48,716 nt of DNA from Roseburia sp. (GCA_023664685.1 JAMPFC010000011.1:1-48716), one strand, 5' to 3'; positions 24,555 through 33,768 are shown, counted from the first letter of the stretch. Numbers and translations are program-made. Notes: a model not told the origin generated them from the letters alone.

Positions 24555-24810
24555 TGACAGAGGGAACTTACAGAGAGCTGCCGGTGGCTGAGAGGCGCAA
24601 GGGAATCCTGTTATGAATACATCTTGGAGTATCCGGCTGAAGGAGATTCTGGTAGGCTTGGACGGTGGTGTACCCGTTATCGTACAGGGATATGGTAGTA
24701 TCCTGATGAGCCTGAACAGCGTGAGTTGTCAGGAAAAAAAGGTGGTAACACGAAGAGATTTCGTCCTTTTGCAGATGAGTAGATCATTTGCAGAAGGGCT
24801 TTTTGATTTC
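24528..24810 (+). ncRNA. T-box riboswitch controlling tyrS (tyrosine)
   Basis: Stem I features are visible: AGAGAGCTGCC and GGTGGCTGAGAGG near 24571-24596. GAATAC at 24615-24620 contains a likely Tyr specifier codon TAC (24618-24620). The T-box sequence AAAGGTGGTAACACG at about 24738-24752 contains TGGT (24743-24746), which would pair with the ACCA end of an uncharged tRNA whose discriminator base is A, as for tRNA-Tyr. The antiterminator competes with the terminator at 24763. An open frame through this region is accidental. Confidence 0.9.
24763..24804 (+). terminator. T-box-controlled terminator
   Basis: GTCCTTTTGCAGATGA (24763-24778) pairs with TCATTTGCAGAAGGGC (24784-24799) over 16 positions, including three G-U pairs, with a 5-nt loop. 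It is followed by TTTTTGATTTCTTT. Its left arm overlaps the CGTCC part that the antiterminator would use. Confidence 0.9.
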
Positions 24811-24849
24811 TTTGCAAAAAAGATGATTGCAGAAAGGTGGATCAAAAGA

Positions 24850-26073
24850 ATGAAAGTGTATGATGAATTGGTAGCCCGTGGGTTGATCGCACAGGTGACA
24901 GATGAAGAAGAGATCAAGGAATTGGTAAATAATGGAAAAGCGGTATTTTATATCGGGTTTGACCCGACCGCTGACAGCCTTCATGTCGGGCATTTTATGG
25001 CGCTCTGTCTGATGAAAAGACTGCAGATGGCAGGAAATAAGCCGATTGCACTGATCGGTGGAGGTACAGCGATGATCGGGGATCCGAGCGGCCGGACAGA
25101 TATGCGCCAGATGATGACGGAGGAGACCATTCAGCACAATGTGGAATGTTTTCAGAAGCAGATGAGCCGGTTCATCGATTTTTCAGAAGGGAAAGCGATG
25201 GTTGTAAACAATGCGGACTGGCTGATGGATTTGAATTATATGGAAGTTCTCCGGGAGATCGGGCCGCATTTTTCCGTAAACCGGATGCTTGCGGCGGAGT
25301 GTTATAAACAGCGAATGGAGAAGGGACTTACTTTTTTGGAATTTAACTACATGATCATGCAGAGTTATGATTTTTATTCACTATTTCAGAAATACGGCTG
25401 CAATATGCAGTTTGGCGGGGACGACCAGTGGAGTAATATGCTCGGGGGTACAGAACTGATCCGGCGCAAACTGGGCAAAAACGCTTACGCTATGACGATC
25501 AATCTGCTTTTAAATTCCGAGGGAAAGAAAATGGGAAAAACGCAGTCCGGCGCTGTCTGGCTTGATCCGGAAAAGACCAGTCCATTTGATTTTTACCAGT
25601 ACTGGCGGAATGTCAGCGACACGGATGTTTTGAAATGCCTGCGTATGCTTACCTTTTTGCCGCTTGAGCAGATCGATGAGATGGATCAGTGGGAGGGCAG
25701 CCAGTTAAACGAGGCAAAGGAAATCCTTGCATTTGAACTGACAAAACTCGTACATGGAGAAGAGGAAGCGGCGAAAGCACAGGCAGGAGCGAGAGCTTTG
25801 TTTGCCAGTGGAAGCGCAGCCGATATGCCGGAAGCAGAGCTGACGGAAGCGGACTTTGAGGAGGGGAGCATCGGGATTCTCAATCTTCTTGTGAAAGCAG
25901 GTCTGGCACCGTCGAATGGTGAGGCGCGAAGAAATGTGCAGCAGGGCGGTGTGTCGATTGATGGCGAGAAGATATCCGATGTGAGGATGCAGGTCACGAA
26001 AGAGAGCATCGGAGACGAAGGAATTGTTTTGAAACGCGGGAAGAAGAAATTTGTGAGGGTTGTAGTGAAATAG
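24850..26073 (+). CDS. tyrS: tyrosyl-tRNA synthetase
   Basis: About 407 residues from ATG 24850 ([20 protein letters not shown]), placed after AAGGTGG and beyond the T-box. The frame is open upstream to 24613 only because the leader has no stop. The class I signatures are HVGH ([11 protein letters not shown]) and KMGKT ([10 protein letters not shown]). YMIMQSYDF and GGDDQWSN bind tyrosine. A C-terminal S4 RNA-binding domain occupies about the last 65 residues ([20 protein letters not shown]). It charges tRNA-Tyr in the cytoplasm and is controlled by uncharged tRNA-Tyr. Confidence 0.97.
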   Translation: MKVYDELVARGLIAQVTDEEEIKELVNNGKAVFYIGFDPTADSLHVGHFMALCLMKRLQMAGNKPIALIGGGTAMIGDPSGRTDMRQMMTEETIQHNVECFQKQMSRFIDFSEGKAMVVNNADWLMDLNYMEVLREIGPHFSVNRMLAAECYKQRMEKGLTFLEFNYMIMQSYDFYSLFQKYGCNMQFGGDDQWSNMLGGTELIRRKLGKNAYAMTINLLLNSEGKKMGKTQSGAVWLDPEKTSPFDFYQYWRNVSDTDVLKCLRMLTFLPLEQIDEMDQWEGSQLNEAKEILAFELTKLVHGEEEAAKAQAGARALFASGSAADMPEAELTEADFEEGSIGILNLLVKAGLAPSNGEARRNVQQGGVSIDGEKISDVRMQVTKESIGDEGIVLKRGKKKFVRVVVK

Positions 26074-26104
26074 TTAGGTTGTACTTTTATTTTACAGATA
26101 TATT

Positions 26105-26113
26105 TGGTATAAT
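26105..26113 (+). promoter_or_regulatory. extended -10 promoter for the LRR protein gene
   Basis: TGG directly followed by TATAAT (26108-26113), an extended -10 element. No good -35 is visible at 17 bp. It lies 44 bp before the ATG of the BspA-like gene. Confidence 0.5.
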
Positions 26114-26156
26114 GGTTCTAACATTCAAACCATGAAGTAAAGTAGGAGGAGAGCGT

Positions 26157-28454
26157 ATGACACAAAGAAAAATAGGTCTTTTGATGTTTTTGCTGTTTGC
26201 CTGTTTCTTTGCGGGCAGCAGAAATTCATCGGCAGCAGGAAATGTGTACCGGGTGGATCGGTATGGGGAACTGAACTATTATTCGGGCAGTCCTGTGGTC
26301 TCAATACGGAGTAATATTTCTGCGATTGATGAAAGTGCGTTTAACAGTGTGAAGACAACCAGATTTGTTACGTCGGGGAATCCATATTTTAAAACAGTGG
26401 ACGGGGCGCTTTTGAGTAAGGATGGTACATTGCTGATTCGATGTCCATCCGAGAAACAGGGTTCTTTTACGGTTCCATCCACCGTGAAAAAAATAGAAGA
26501 TTGTGCGTTTAAAAACTGTACGAAACTGACACGGATCACGATTCCGGACTCGGTGGTATCGATTGGAGAAGATGTTTTTGAAAACTGTTCCCTGCTCCGT
26601 GGTGTCCGTCTCTCAAACCATATTACCCAGATTAAGGATGGGTGTTTTAGCAGCTGCAGCAGTCTGCGTGATGTAAAGATACCGGCTTCTGTCACCTCGA
26701 TCGGACGTCGGGCATTTTCAAACTGCCAGAGTTTGAAAGATATTGCGTTACCGGATTCTGTATCAGAGACAGGCGACGCCTGTTTTGAAAATTGCATTAA
26801 GCTGACAGGCGCAAAACTGTCTTCCAAAATGCGCAAGGTTAGTGGCAGGATGTTTTCTGATTGTACTAGCCTGAAAGCGGTTAAAAACACCGGAAATATC
26901 GAAACGGTGGGAAGCCGGGCATTTAAAAACTGTATCAGCCTGAAAACATTTTCCATTTCCGGGAAAATGGATTCGATCCAGAGTGAGGCATTTCAGAACT
27001 GTGTAAATCTTGGGACAGTAATGATTCCGAGGGGGACGGAGTATATCAGCTATCGTGCCTTTACGGGGGCTGCCGGCAAATTTATCGTGGATTCTTCAAA
27101 TCCGAACTATTCCAGCCGCAGCGGACTGTTGTTAGATGAAAAGGGCGGAAGGCTGATTCAGGCGCCGGTGGCAATGACAGGGGAATTAAGGATACCGGGC
27201 AGTGTGAGTTATATCGCTGATAGTGCGCTTCGGAATACCAGATATAGCAGTATCATCATTCCAGAGGGAGTGACAGCCATCAGTAAGAGCCAGTTTAGGG
27301 GCTGTGAAAAATTAAAGGCCATTTATCTGCCCGCAAGCATCGGGCGGATCGGCGGCGCCCGCCGGACTACAAATTCCCTTGATATGAACAGTCTGGAAAA
27401 AGTCGTTGTCGCCAAGGAAAATCAGAATTATCAGTCGAAAGATGGTGTGGTGTACTCGGCAGATGGCAGACAGATGGTATTTTTCCCATCCGGAAAACGA
27501 GGTACGTTCCATCTGTCGGATGAGTGTAAATATATAGGAAACCAGATGCAGGAAAATAAACTTACTTCCATTCATGTGTCTTCGCAAAATAAATATTTTA
27601 CTGCTTCAGACGGGGTATTATATAATCTCAAGGGGACGCAGATCCGTTGTTTTCCTATGAAGAAAGCAAATTACCGGATACCGAAGACTGTTAAGGATAT
27701 CAGTTACCTGAACCGGATCAAGGATGGACTAAAGTGTAAGGCAGTAAAAGTTTCTGCGGGTAACAAAAACTTTTATTCAAAAGCAGGTGTGATCTTTGAG
27801 GCGGATTCGGATACACTCCTGTTCTATCCGACAAAGAAGAAGGGCGCATATAAGATTCCTTCCTCTGCCAGATATATTGCTTCTGGCGCTTTTTCGGAGG
27901 CACATGAGCTGACATCCCTGACCATTACGAAGAATGTCAGCCGACGCCGGGGAAGTACACTGCGTTTTCGTAACTGCAGAAAGCTGAAAAAAGTCGTTGT
28001 CAATCAGGGACAGCTGAACTATATCAGTATGAACTTTTTGGGGTGCAGAAGATTATCAAGTCTTTCGTTCCCATCTACGATCATGACGACGGATTTAGAT
28101 GATCTGCCAGAGGGCGTGACGATTCACGGATGGAAGAATACATATGCCAAAGAGGCCGCAGAGGATGCAAAAGGTAAGTTTATAAGTCTGGGGACGATTC
28201 CGAATGTAATTACTGGAGTCAGGGTTAAAAAGATCATCGATAAGTACCAGTTGTCGTGGAATGCTTCGGGCGAGGCAAGCGGATACCAAATCTATACGGT
28301 GTATAATACGATTAAAAATATCAGCGGTGCAGGCAATACCTCCTGTTACATAAATGATATTTATCAGTATGATACGATTTATATCCGCGCATACAAAATC
28401 GTGAAAAATAAGAAAGTGTATGGAAAGGCAAAGGCCATTTATGTGGATTACTGA
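26157..28454 (+). CDS. BspA-like leucine-rich-repeat (LRR_5) surface protein
   Basis: This 765-residue protein has a signal peptide (residues 1-28, ending SSAAG). From about residue 85 there are repeated ~23-residue units of the BspA type: IPDSVVSIGEDVFENCSLL, IPASVTSIGRRAFSNCQSL, LPDSVSETGDACFENCIKL. Repeats continue with interruptions to about residue 650. The end (residues ~680-765) is fibronectin-III-like (YQLSWNASGEASGYQIYTVY, YIRAYKIVKNKKVYGKAK). Such proteins are usually surface-exposed adhesion modules. No sorting motif was seen. AGGAGGAG precedes the ATG. Confidence 0.92.
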   Translation: MTQRKIGLLMFLLFACFFAGSRNSSAAGNVYRVDRYGELNYYSGSPVVSIRSNISAIDESAFNSVKTTRFVTSGNPYFKTVDGALLSKDGTLLIRCPSEKQGSFTVPSTVKKIEDCAFKNCTKLTRITIPDSVVSIGEDVFENCSLLRGVRLSNHITQIKDGCFSSCSSLRDVKIPASVTSIGRRAFSNCQSLKDIALPDSVSETGDACFENCIKLTGAKLSSKMRKVSGRMFSDCTSLKAVKNTGNIETVGSRAFKNCISLKTFSISGKMDSIQSEAFQNCVNLGTVMIPRGTEYISYRAFTGAAGKFIVDSSNPNYSSRSGLLLDEKGGRLIQAPVAMTGELRIPGSVSYIADSALRNTRYSSIIIPEGVTAISKSQFRGCEKLKAIYLPASIGRIGGARRTTNSLDMNSLEKVVVAKENQNYQSKDGVVYSADGRQMVFFPSGKRGTFHLSDECKYIGNQMQENKLTSIHVSSQNKYFTASDGVLYNLKGTQIRCFPMKKANYRIPKTVKDISYLNRIKDGLKCKAVKVSAGNKNFYSKAGVIFEADSDTLLFYPTKKKGAYKIPSSARYIASGAFSEAHELTSLTITKNVSRRRGSTLRFRNCRKLKKVVVNQGQLNYISMNFLGCRRLSSLSFPSTIMTTDLDDLPEGVTIHGWKNTYAKEAAEDAKGKFISLGTIPNVITGVRVKKIIDKYQLSWNASGEASGYQIYTVYNTIKNISGAGNTSCYINDIYQYDTIYIRAYKIVKNKKVYGKAKAIYVDY

Positions 28455-28486
28455 TCTTTCTCAATGAAGACGATTATCAAATCCGG

Positions 28487-28524
28487 CAGGGACATTTCCT
28501 TTTGTGAAGTGTCCCTGCTTTTTA
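28487..28524 (+). terminator. intrinsic terminator after the LRR gene
   Basis: CAGGGACATTTC (28487-28498) pairs with GAAGTGTCCCTG (28506-28517) with one G-U, then CTTTTTAT. Strong stem and T-run 33 bp after the stop. Confidence 0.93.
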
Positions 28525-28600
28525 TAAAAGACAAAGGGAGTGAAGTTTGTTATAGTTAGTATGTGGTTGAGATGGAGATCAAAAAGAGGAGGTGCAGAAA

Positions 28601-29428
28601 ATGAGCAAACTATTATGTTCTACCGGAGCGTTGATCGGGAGACCAAACAATAGAAATTACAGGTTATTGGAATCGCTGTCAAAGGAGCTTGATTGTGATG
28701 GGTTTGAGTTCATGATGTATAGTTCATGGTATGACGAGGCAGACGAGATCACAGAGTATTTGAACCGTATTTCTCTGCCAACACCGGTTATGCACTGTGA
28801 GAAGCATATCGGGGAAAAAATCGGCCGGGGAGAAGAGGGAGATTTGGAGGAAGCGATCCGCCTATTTACGATAAATTGTAAAGTGGCGGATAAAATCCAT
28901 GCGGAAAAAATCGTGATCCATCTGTGGGATGGTCTTATTTCGGATCAGAATTTTCAAAATAATCTGGAGGCATATGGGGAGCTGCAAGAGATTTCAAAAG
29001 AGTATGGGGTGGAGCTACTTGTCGAGAATGTCGTGTGCAATCAAGAGGATCCGATGAAGCACTGGTGCGAACTGGCAGAGAGGTATCCCGATATTTCTTT
29101 TGTGTTTGATACGAAGATGGCGGCATTTCATGAGCAGCTTGAGCTGTTATATCAGGAGGAGTACAGATGGCTTTGGGATGAGGGACATATCCGGCATTAT
29201 CATGTAAATGATTATGCCGGAGGATATATGGACTGGAGTAATCTGCGCACGTTGCCGATTGGCAAGGGGCATATTGATTTTGAACGTTTCTTTGCATTTA
29301 TCCGAAAAATAAAATATGATGACACATTTACTGTGGAAGCGACTGCTTTTGGCAAGGATGGGAAAATAGACGTTGAGATGTTAAATGGGTGTTTTAAGAA
29401 GATACAGCAGGGCTTAGGAGTACGTTGA
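28601..29428 (+). CDS. sugar phosphate isomerase/epimerase-like TIM-barrel protein
   Basis: About 275 residues from ATG 28601, preceded by AGGAGGTG. The frame extends to 28592 but the ribosome binding site would be inside it. The sequence has the xylose-isomerase/AP-endonuclease-2 barrel pattern: CDGFEFMMYSSW, PVMHCEKHIGEKIG, AEKIVIHLWDG, VELLVENVVCN, ISFVFDTKMAAFH, IRHYHVNDYAGG, IGKGHIDFERFF and FTVEATAFGKDG. The Glu, Asp, His and Glu at strand ends fit a divalent-metal site. The substrate is unknown. It is monocistronic, with a terminator before and a promoter after. Confidence 0.85.
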   Translation: MSKLLCSTGALIGRPNNRNYRLLESLSKELDCDGFEFMMYSSWYDEADEITEYLNRISLPTPVMHCEKHIGEKIGRGEEGDLEEAIRLFTINCKVADKIHAEKIVIHLWDGLISDQNFQNNLEAYGELQEISKEYGVELLVENVVCNQEDPMKHWCELAERYPDISFVFDTKMAAFHEQLELLYQEEYRWLWDEGHIRHYHVNDYAGGYMDWSNLRTLPIGKGHIDFERFFAFIRKIKYDDTFTVEATAFGKDGKIDVEMLNGCFKKIQQGLGVR

Positions 29429-29456
29429 TATTTTTATAGTAATCATTTGTGATGTA

Positions 29457-29465
29457 TGGTATACT
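29457..29465 (+). promoter_or_regulatory. extended -10 promoter for the DUF3791/DUF3990-like pair
   Basis: TGG followed by TATACT (29460-29465), an extended -10 element, 34 bp before the ATG at 29499. No clear -35 box. Confidence 0.45.
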
Positions 29466-29498
29466 TAGGAAGGAGTATTTGGAGAGGGGTGTGCTACG

Positions 29499-30188
29499 AT
29501 GAGTATTCAGTCAGATGTGGAATTGATTTCAGTGCGGGCTATGGAAGCTTACGCAAAACGAAACCATATGTCGGGGTCTGAAACGATTGAATTATTTCAT
29601 AAGCATCAGGTGTTTGAAAAAATTGTATTACAACATGAGTATCTTCATCAGGTGGATTTTGACGAGGTTATGGAATATATTGAAAAAGTATTAGAAGATG
29701 ATACGCATACAATAGCGGTTTTTCATGGAACAGTCAGCCGGTTCGATAAAATAGATTTATCTAAGTCGCATGATCACAGAGACTTTGGCGTGGGATTTTA
29801 CACGACTATTTTAGAGAGTCAGGCGAAAGAATGGGGATATCGGTTGCATTTGCGAGAAAAAACAAAGAGCTATTTTGTGCATCAGTATTATTTTGAGGAA
29901 AAGGATACATTAAGTATTAAACGATTTGGGGGATTAAATAGGGAGTGGCTTGAATTTATTAAAGAAAACCGCTCAAAGGGTGGTTTGCAGCATAGATATG
30001 ATGTTGTGATTGGGCCGGTTGCAGATGATAATACAATGGAAACCGTTCAGTTGTATATGAATGGTATCTTGACGGATTCGGAAGCGGTTGAGAGGTTACG
30101 ATATAACAAGGTAAATAATCAGGTGTCATTTCATACGGAAAAAGGTTTGGAGAGTTTAAAGTTCGTGAGGAGGGATGATTATGAGTGA
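29499..30188 (+). CDS. DUF3791-like plus DUF3990-like fusion, possible ADP-ribosyltransferase-type toxin
   Basis: This 229-residue protein has an N-terminal 65 residues (LISVRAMEAYAKRNHMSGSE, TIELFHKHQVFEKI, LHQVDFDEVMEYI) that resemble the DUF3791 helical domain. The rest (IAVFHGTVSRFDKIDLSKSH, RDFGVGFYTTILESQAKEWG, REWLEFIKENRS, YDVVIGPVADDNT) matches my memory of DUF3990. The FHGT and DFGxGFYTT segments recall the NAD-binding core of ADP-ribosyltransferases, so toxin activity is plausible but not shown. It overlaps the following small gene by 8 bp, as in toxin-antitoxin pairs. Confidence 0.75.
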   Translation: MSIQSDVELISVRAMEAYAKRNHMSGSETIELFHKHQVFEKIVLQHEYLHQVDFDEVMEYIEKVLEDDTHTIAVFHGTVSRFDKIDLSKSHDHRDFGVGFYTTILESQAKEWGYRLHLREKTKSYFVHQYYFEEKDTLSIKRFGGLNREWLEFIKENRSKGGLQHRYDVVIGPVADDNTMETVQLYMNGILTDSEAVERLRYNKVNNQVSFHTEKGLESLKFVRRDDYE

Positions 30189-30417
30189 TGTTGTTTATAC
30201 CTTTAACGGAAAAGACATTACAATGAATATTTGCATACAGATACGTGCAGTAATCAACGTGATATGTGAGAGAATGAATATAGAATTTAAAGAGGCAATG
30301 TGGTTGTTTTATCATTCGGATACCTATAGGACTTTGCAGGATACAGAAAATATATTATGGGCAGAGCCGGCAGAGTATATTGCAGACTGCTATTTTGATG
30401 AGACCCAGAAGAATTAA
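30181..30417 (+). CDS. small DUF3791-associated protein, possible antitoxin partner
   Basis: About 78 residues from ATG 30181. GAGGAGGG at 30167-30174 is spaced for this start and not for the ATG at 30175. The sequence MSDVVYTFNGKDITMNICIQ, then EFKEAMWLFYHSDTYRTLQD and AEPAEYIADCYFDE, is mostly helical and acidic. I recall such short proteins beside DUF3990 genes. The 8-bp overlap with the gene before it implies coupled translation. An antitoxin role is inference from context. Confidence 0.65.
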   Translation: MSDVVYTFNGKDITMNICIQIRAVINVICERMNIEFKEAMWLFYHSDTYRTLQDTENILWAEPAEYIADCYFDETQKN

Positions 30418-30436
30418 TTAACGGAGAATATCATAA

Positions 30437-30991
30437 ATGGAATATCAATTAAAAAATGGCAAACAAGTTAATATCCGCAGACCAAAGCCGGAGGATGCAG
30501 AGGCGATAATCCATGTTATGTCTACTGCGGATACAGAGACGCGTTTTTTGGCGAGGAATCCGGGAGAATTTTGTACGCCGGTTGAGAGGGAAAGAGAAAT
30601 AATCGCAAATATCCTTAATGATAATGATGTTGAATGGTTTGTCGCTGAGTATGAAAATGTAGTAGTCGGACAGTGTTCGATCGGGCTGGTCAGGAGAACA
30701 GCAAGGTATCGCCACAGAGCGGAGGCGGCTTTTGTAATTTTGAAGGAATACTGTGATCTCGGGATCGGTGGGAAAATGATGCAGGAATGTATCCAATGGT
30801 GCGAAGAGAAGGGAGTAACTCAGATTGAGTTGGATGTTGTGACGGATAACGACAGGGCTATCAAAATGTATCAGGGATTTGGTTTTGAAATTACAGGTAC
30901 AATCTCAAAGGCATTGCGTTATCCGGATGGAACATATGCGGATGAATATTTGATGATAAAGAATAGCATTGCCCCAAACTGCTCAAAATAA
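30437..30991 (+). CDS. GNAT family N-acetyltransferase
   Basis: This 184-residue protein has the acetyl-CoA signature at LKEYCDLGIGGKMMQECIQW (about residues 112-131), with beta-4 RHRAEAAFVILKEY before it. The terminal GNAT block IELDVVTDNDRAIKMYQGFG lies near residues 135-154. The overall pattern is of the RimI/YjcF-like single-domain acetyltransferases. The substrate is unknown. GGAGAA lies upstream of the ATG, 19 bp after the previous gene, so it may be co-transcribed with the DUF3990-like pair. Confidence 0.88.
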   Translation: MEYQLKNGKQVNIRRPKPEDAEAIIHVMSTADTETRFLARNPGEFCTPVEREREIIANILNDNDVEWFVAEYENVVVGQCSIGLVRRTARYRHRAEAAFVILKEYCDLGIGGKMMQECIQWCEEKGVTQIELDVVTDNDRAIKMYQGFGFEITGTISKALRYPDGTYADEYLMIKNSIAPNCSK

Positions 30992-31018
30992 TCCTTATAA
31001 AAATTTGCATATAAGGAT
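30991..31018. repeat. AT-rich inverted repeat between GNAT and oxidoreductase genes
   Basis: ATCCTTATA (30991-30999) and TATAAGGAT (31010-31018) are perfect reverse complements around a 10-nt spacer. It begins at the last base of the GNAT stop and ends just before the first possible start of the oxidoreductase. It has no T-run and could be an operator or a weak processing hairpin. Confidence 0.45.
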
Positions 31019-32368
31019 ATGTGCGGAAATGGGGTAGGGATGATGGGATCAATTTGGGGCAGGGAAAATCGGATTCCTGCCAGAGAGCGTCTGGAAAGAG
31101 ATTTAGAGACAGAGATCGCAGTGATCGGCGGCGGGATGGCGGGGCTTCTTACTGCTTATTTTTTGAGCCGCCAAAATAAAAAGGTAGTAGTTCTCGAAGC
31201 AGACCGGATCGCTGGGGGCCAGACAAAAAATACGACAGCAAAGATCACGAGCCAGCATGGAATGATCTATTCTGAACTGGAGAAAAAGCATAGTTTGCAG
31301 ACCGCCAGACTGTATGCGGGGGCAAATGAAAATGCGATCCATATGTATGAGCAGCTCATAGAAGAGGAGGGGATATCGTGCGGTTTTGAAAAACTTCCCT
31401 CCTATTTGTATTCAAGGGTCAGTGCAGAGCCGCTTAAAAAAGAGGCGGAGATGGCGGCAGAATTGGGGATCAAAGCTTTTTTTACAACAAATACCGAACT
31501 GCCTTTTCCGAATGAAGGCGCGGTCTGTTTTGAGGAACAGGCGCAGTTTCATCCGTTGGAGTTTATCCGGTATATTTCAAAAGATTTGGAGATTTATGAA
31601 AATACAAAAGTGCTGTCCGTGAAGGGACATGTGATCCATACGGAATGTGGAACAGTGACAGCAGAGCATATTGTATTTGCTTCTCACTATCCATTTCTGA
31701 ATATACCGGGCTTTTATTTTCTGCGTCAGCATCAGGAGAGAAGCTATGTGCTTGCCCTCGCAGATGCGGCAAGCTATAAAGGAATGTACTGCAGTGCAGA
31801 TGAGGGCGGAATCTCGTTGCGAAATGCGGGGGAGCTGCTTTTGTTTGGTGGAAGTTCCCACCGCACCGGAAAAAATTGCTGTCGTGCCATCTATGAATCG
31901 TTGGCAAATAAAGCGGAGTTATTTTATCCGGGATGCCGGGAGGCTGCGAGATGGTCGGCACAGGACTGCATGACACATGATAAGATTCCCTTTATTGGGA
32001 AATATTCGGTTTACCGGCCATACTGGTATGTGGCGACAGGGTTTAAAAAGTGGGGGATGACTTCATCGATGATTTCCGCGAGACTGCTTACCGATCTCAT
32101 CTGCAAGACAGAGAATCCCTATATGGAATTGTTCCGGCCGCAGCGTTTTTGTATCCGGGCGTCTGCGAAGGATTTTCTGGTTGATGCCGGAGAAAGCATC
32201 CGGGGGCTTTTCGAGGGAGCGCTGCACCCGGCAAAGCGGTGTCCGCACATGGGCTGTGAGATGAAGTGGAATCCGGATGAGCAGAGCTGGGACTGTCCGT
32301 GCCACGGTTCCCGGATCACATTTGATGGGAAGCTGATCGATAATCCGGCACAGAAAGGGAAGTTTTAG
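31019..32368 (+). CDS. FAD-dependent oxidoreductase with C-terminal Rieske [2Fe-2S] domain
   Basis: Up to 449 residues. The dinucleotide-binding motif VIGGGMAGLLTAYFLS is near residue 34 and VLEADRIAGGQTKNTTAKI follows, typical of DAO-type FAD enzymes. The C-terminus has a complete Rieske site: C-P-H-M-G-C (CPHMGCEMKW) and C-P-C-H-G-S (WDCPCHGSRITF), residues about 412-440. This architecture is known in Firmicutes (YhfW-like). The electron partner is unknown. Start choice is uncertain: 31019 has AAGG only 2 bp away, and the ATGs at 31040 and 31043 are alternatives. Confidence 0.88.
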   Translation: MCGNGVGMMGSIWGRENRIPARERLERDLETEIAVIGGGMAGLLTAYFLSRQNKKVVVLEADRIAGGQTKNTTAKITSQHGMIYSELEKKHSLQTARLYAGANENAIHMYEQLIEEEGISCGFEKLPSYLYSRVSAEPLKKEAEMAAELGIKAFFTTNTELPFPNEGAVCFEEQAQFHPLEFIRYISKDLEIYENTKVLSVKGHVIHTECGTVTAEHIVFASHYPFLNIPGFYFLRQHQERSYVLALADAASYKGMYCSADEGGISLRNAGELLLFGGSSHRTGKNCCRAIYESLANKAELFYPGCREAARWSAQDCMTHDKIPFIGKYSVYRPYWYVATGFKKWGMTSSMISARLLTDLICKTENPYMELFRPQRFCIRASAKDFLVDAGESIRGLFEGALHPAKRCPHMGCEMKWNPDEQSWDCPCHGSRITFDGKLIDNPAQKGKF

Positions 32369-32454
32369 TTGTATTTTTGAAACAAGTACGATAAAATATT
32401 GTTGTATCGAAAGGAAGAATGGCATTTATCGCTTTGTGCAGGGAAGGACATAAC

Positions 32455-33768
32455 ATGAAACTTAAAGTAAGGAATCTGGCGAAGATAAAAAGTGCAGATA
32501 TTATTGTGGACGGAATTACAGTGATTGCCGGTGAAAATAATACCGGAAAGAGTACAATAGGAAAAACATTGTTTTCGCTGTTTAATTCTATTTCGGATAT
32601 AGAATATAAGATAAATCGACAGCGTGTGAAAGAAATTGAAGAGTCATGCCGCAGTTTTTTGAAAAATCATATAATTTCAGGGGATGGACGAAGAAGTATA
32701 TTTCCAAGGATTCATGTGACAGCGAGGAATCTTGCGGCAAGGATTTCTAGGATATTAGAGGATAATGATAAAATAGAGGCGGGGGAGATTTATGAAATTG
32801 TAGAACAAACACTACAGAATCTGGGAAATCATATAGAACAGCTAGACGTAGCCGAGGAATTTGCAGAGGGTATGACAAAGAAGATCATGGAAATCCTTGA
32901 TCTGCCGGCAAAAGTTATTATTCAGGAAATTTTATCAAGATTTTTTAACCAGATATTTCATGGCCAAATCAATACACTTAAGGACGCAGATCAGGAGACA
33001 GAATTGGAACTTGAGGTAAAAGGGAAGAAATTCGAGGTGGCTTTTAACTGCAATGAGTGTAGTCGTTATGCTACAGAATTTACAATCTTAAATAACGCCA
33101 TCTACATTGATAATCCTTTTGTTGTGGATCAACTGGGAGGATGGCATGAGTTAAATGCGATGGAACAGCATTTAAGAGAGTTACTGACGGATAGTTCGGG
33201 TGAGGGCCTTATGGATGGCATTATTGGCTCAGTTCTTGCCAAAGAGAAAATGACAGAGATTTACCGTGCGTTAGAGGAAGTAATAGAAGGGCAGATTGTA
33301 GAGAAGGAGGACGAATTTTATTTAAAAGAAGAAGGTTATCAAAAGCCTGTATCGGTCAGTAATCTTTCTACAGGTATGAAGTCTTTCGTGATCATTAAAA
33401 TGCTTGTTGAAAAAGGATTGATAAAGGAAAAGGATGTTTTAATCCTAGACGAGCCGGAAATACATCTGCATCCCCAATGGCAAGTTGTATATGCAGAAGT
33501 TATTGTGCTGTTACAGAAATATTTTGACCTGTGTGTGGTAGTCACGACACACAGTCCCTATTTTCTGGATGCTATAAATTTATTTTCGATCAAACATGGA
33601 AGTGACAAAAAAGTAAATTATTATTTGGCTTCTCTGGAGGATGGGAGTGCCAAGATGGAATGTGTCACAGGGGATATTGATATGATTTACAAAAAGATGT
33701 CATCTCCGATACAGATGTTAGATACATTGCGAGACGAATTAAAGAGGAGTGATGGAGACAGGTTATGA
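32455..33768 (+). CDS. ABC/OLD-like AAA ATPase of a two-gene cassette
   Basis: About 437 residues from ATG 32455, with GGAAGGA upstream. The frame extends to 32419 without a better site. The SMC/ABC-like ATPase motifs are Walker A GENNTGKST (residues 26-34), signature LSTGMKS (near 303), Walker B VLILDEPEIHLHP (D332-E333) and H-loop TTHSPYFLDA. The middle ~230 residues form a helical insert with an EFNCNE-like region (FEVAFNCNECSRY). There is no TOPRIM domain, unlike full OLD nucleases. The stop overlaps the next ATG by 4 bp (ATGA), so both act together. This is the pattern of ATPase-plus-effector defence modules. Confidence 0.85.
   Translation: MKLKVRNLAKIKSADIIVDGITVIAGENNTGKSTIGKTLFSLFNSISDIEYKINRQRVKEIEESCRSFLKNHIISGDGRRSIFPRIHVTARNLAARISRILEDNDKIEAGEIYEIVEQTLQNLGNHIEQLDVAEEFAEGMTKKIMEILDLPAKVIIQEILSRFFNQIFHGQINTLKDADQETELELEVKGKKFEVAFNCNECSRYATEFTILNNAIYIDNPFVVDQLGGWHELNAMEQHLRELLTDSSGEGLMDGIIGSVLAKEKMTEIYRALEEVIEGQIVEKEDEFYLKEEGYQKPVSVSNLSTGMKSFVIIKMLVEKGLIKEKDVLILDEPEIHLHPQWQVVYAEVIVLLQKYFDLCVVVTTHSPYFLDAINLFSIKHGSDKKVNYYLASLEDGSAKMECVTGDIDMIYKKMSSPIQMLDTLRDELKRSDGDRL

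Noticed and set aside
24613-24849. 79-codon N-terminal extension of tyrS
   Set aside because: It covers the T-box stem I, specifier, antiterminator and terminator. The synthetase begins at 24850 with a proper ribosome binding site.
26279-26956. 225-codon ORF antisense to the BspA-like LRR gene
   Set aside because: It arises because the repeat units lack stops on the opposite strand. It only mirrors the LRR periodicity.
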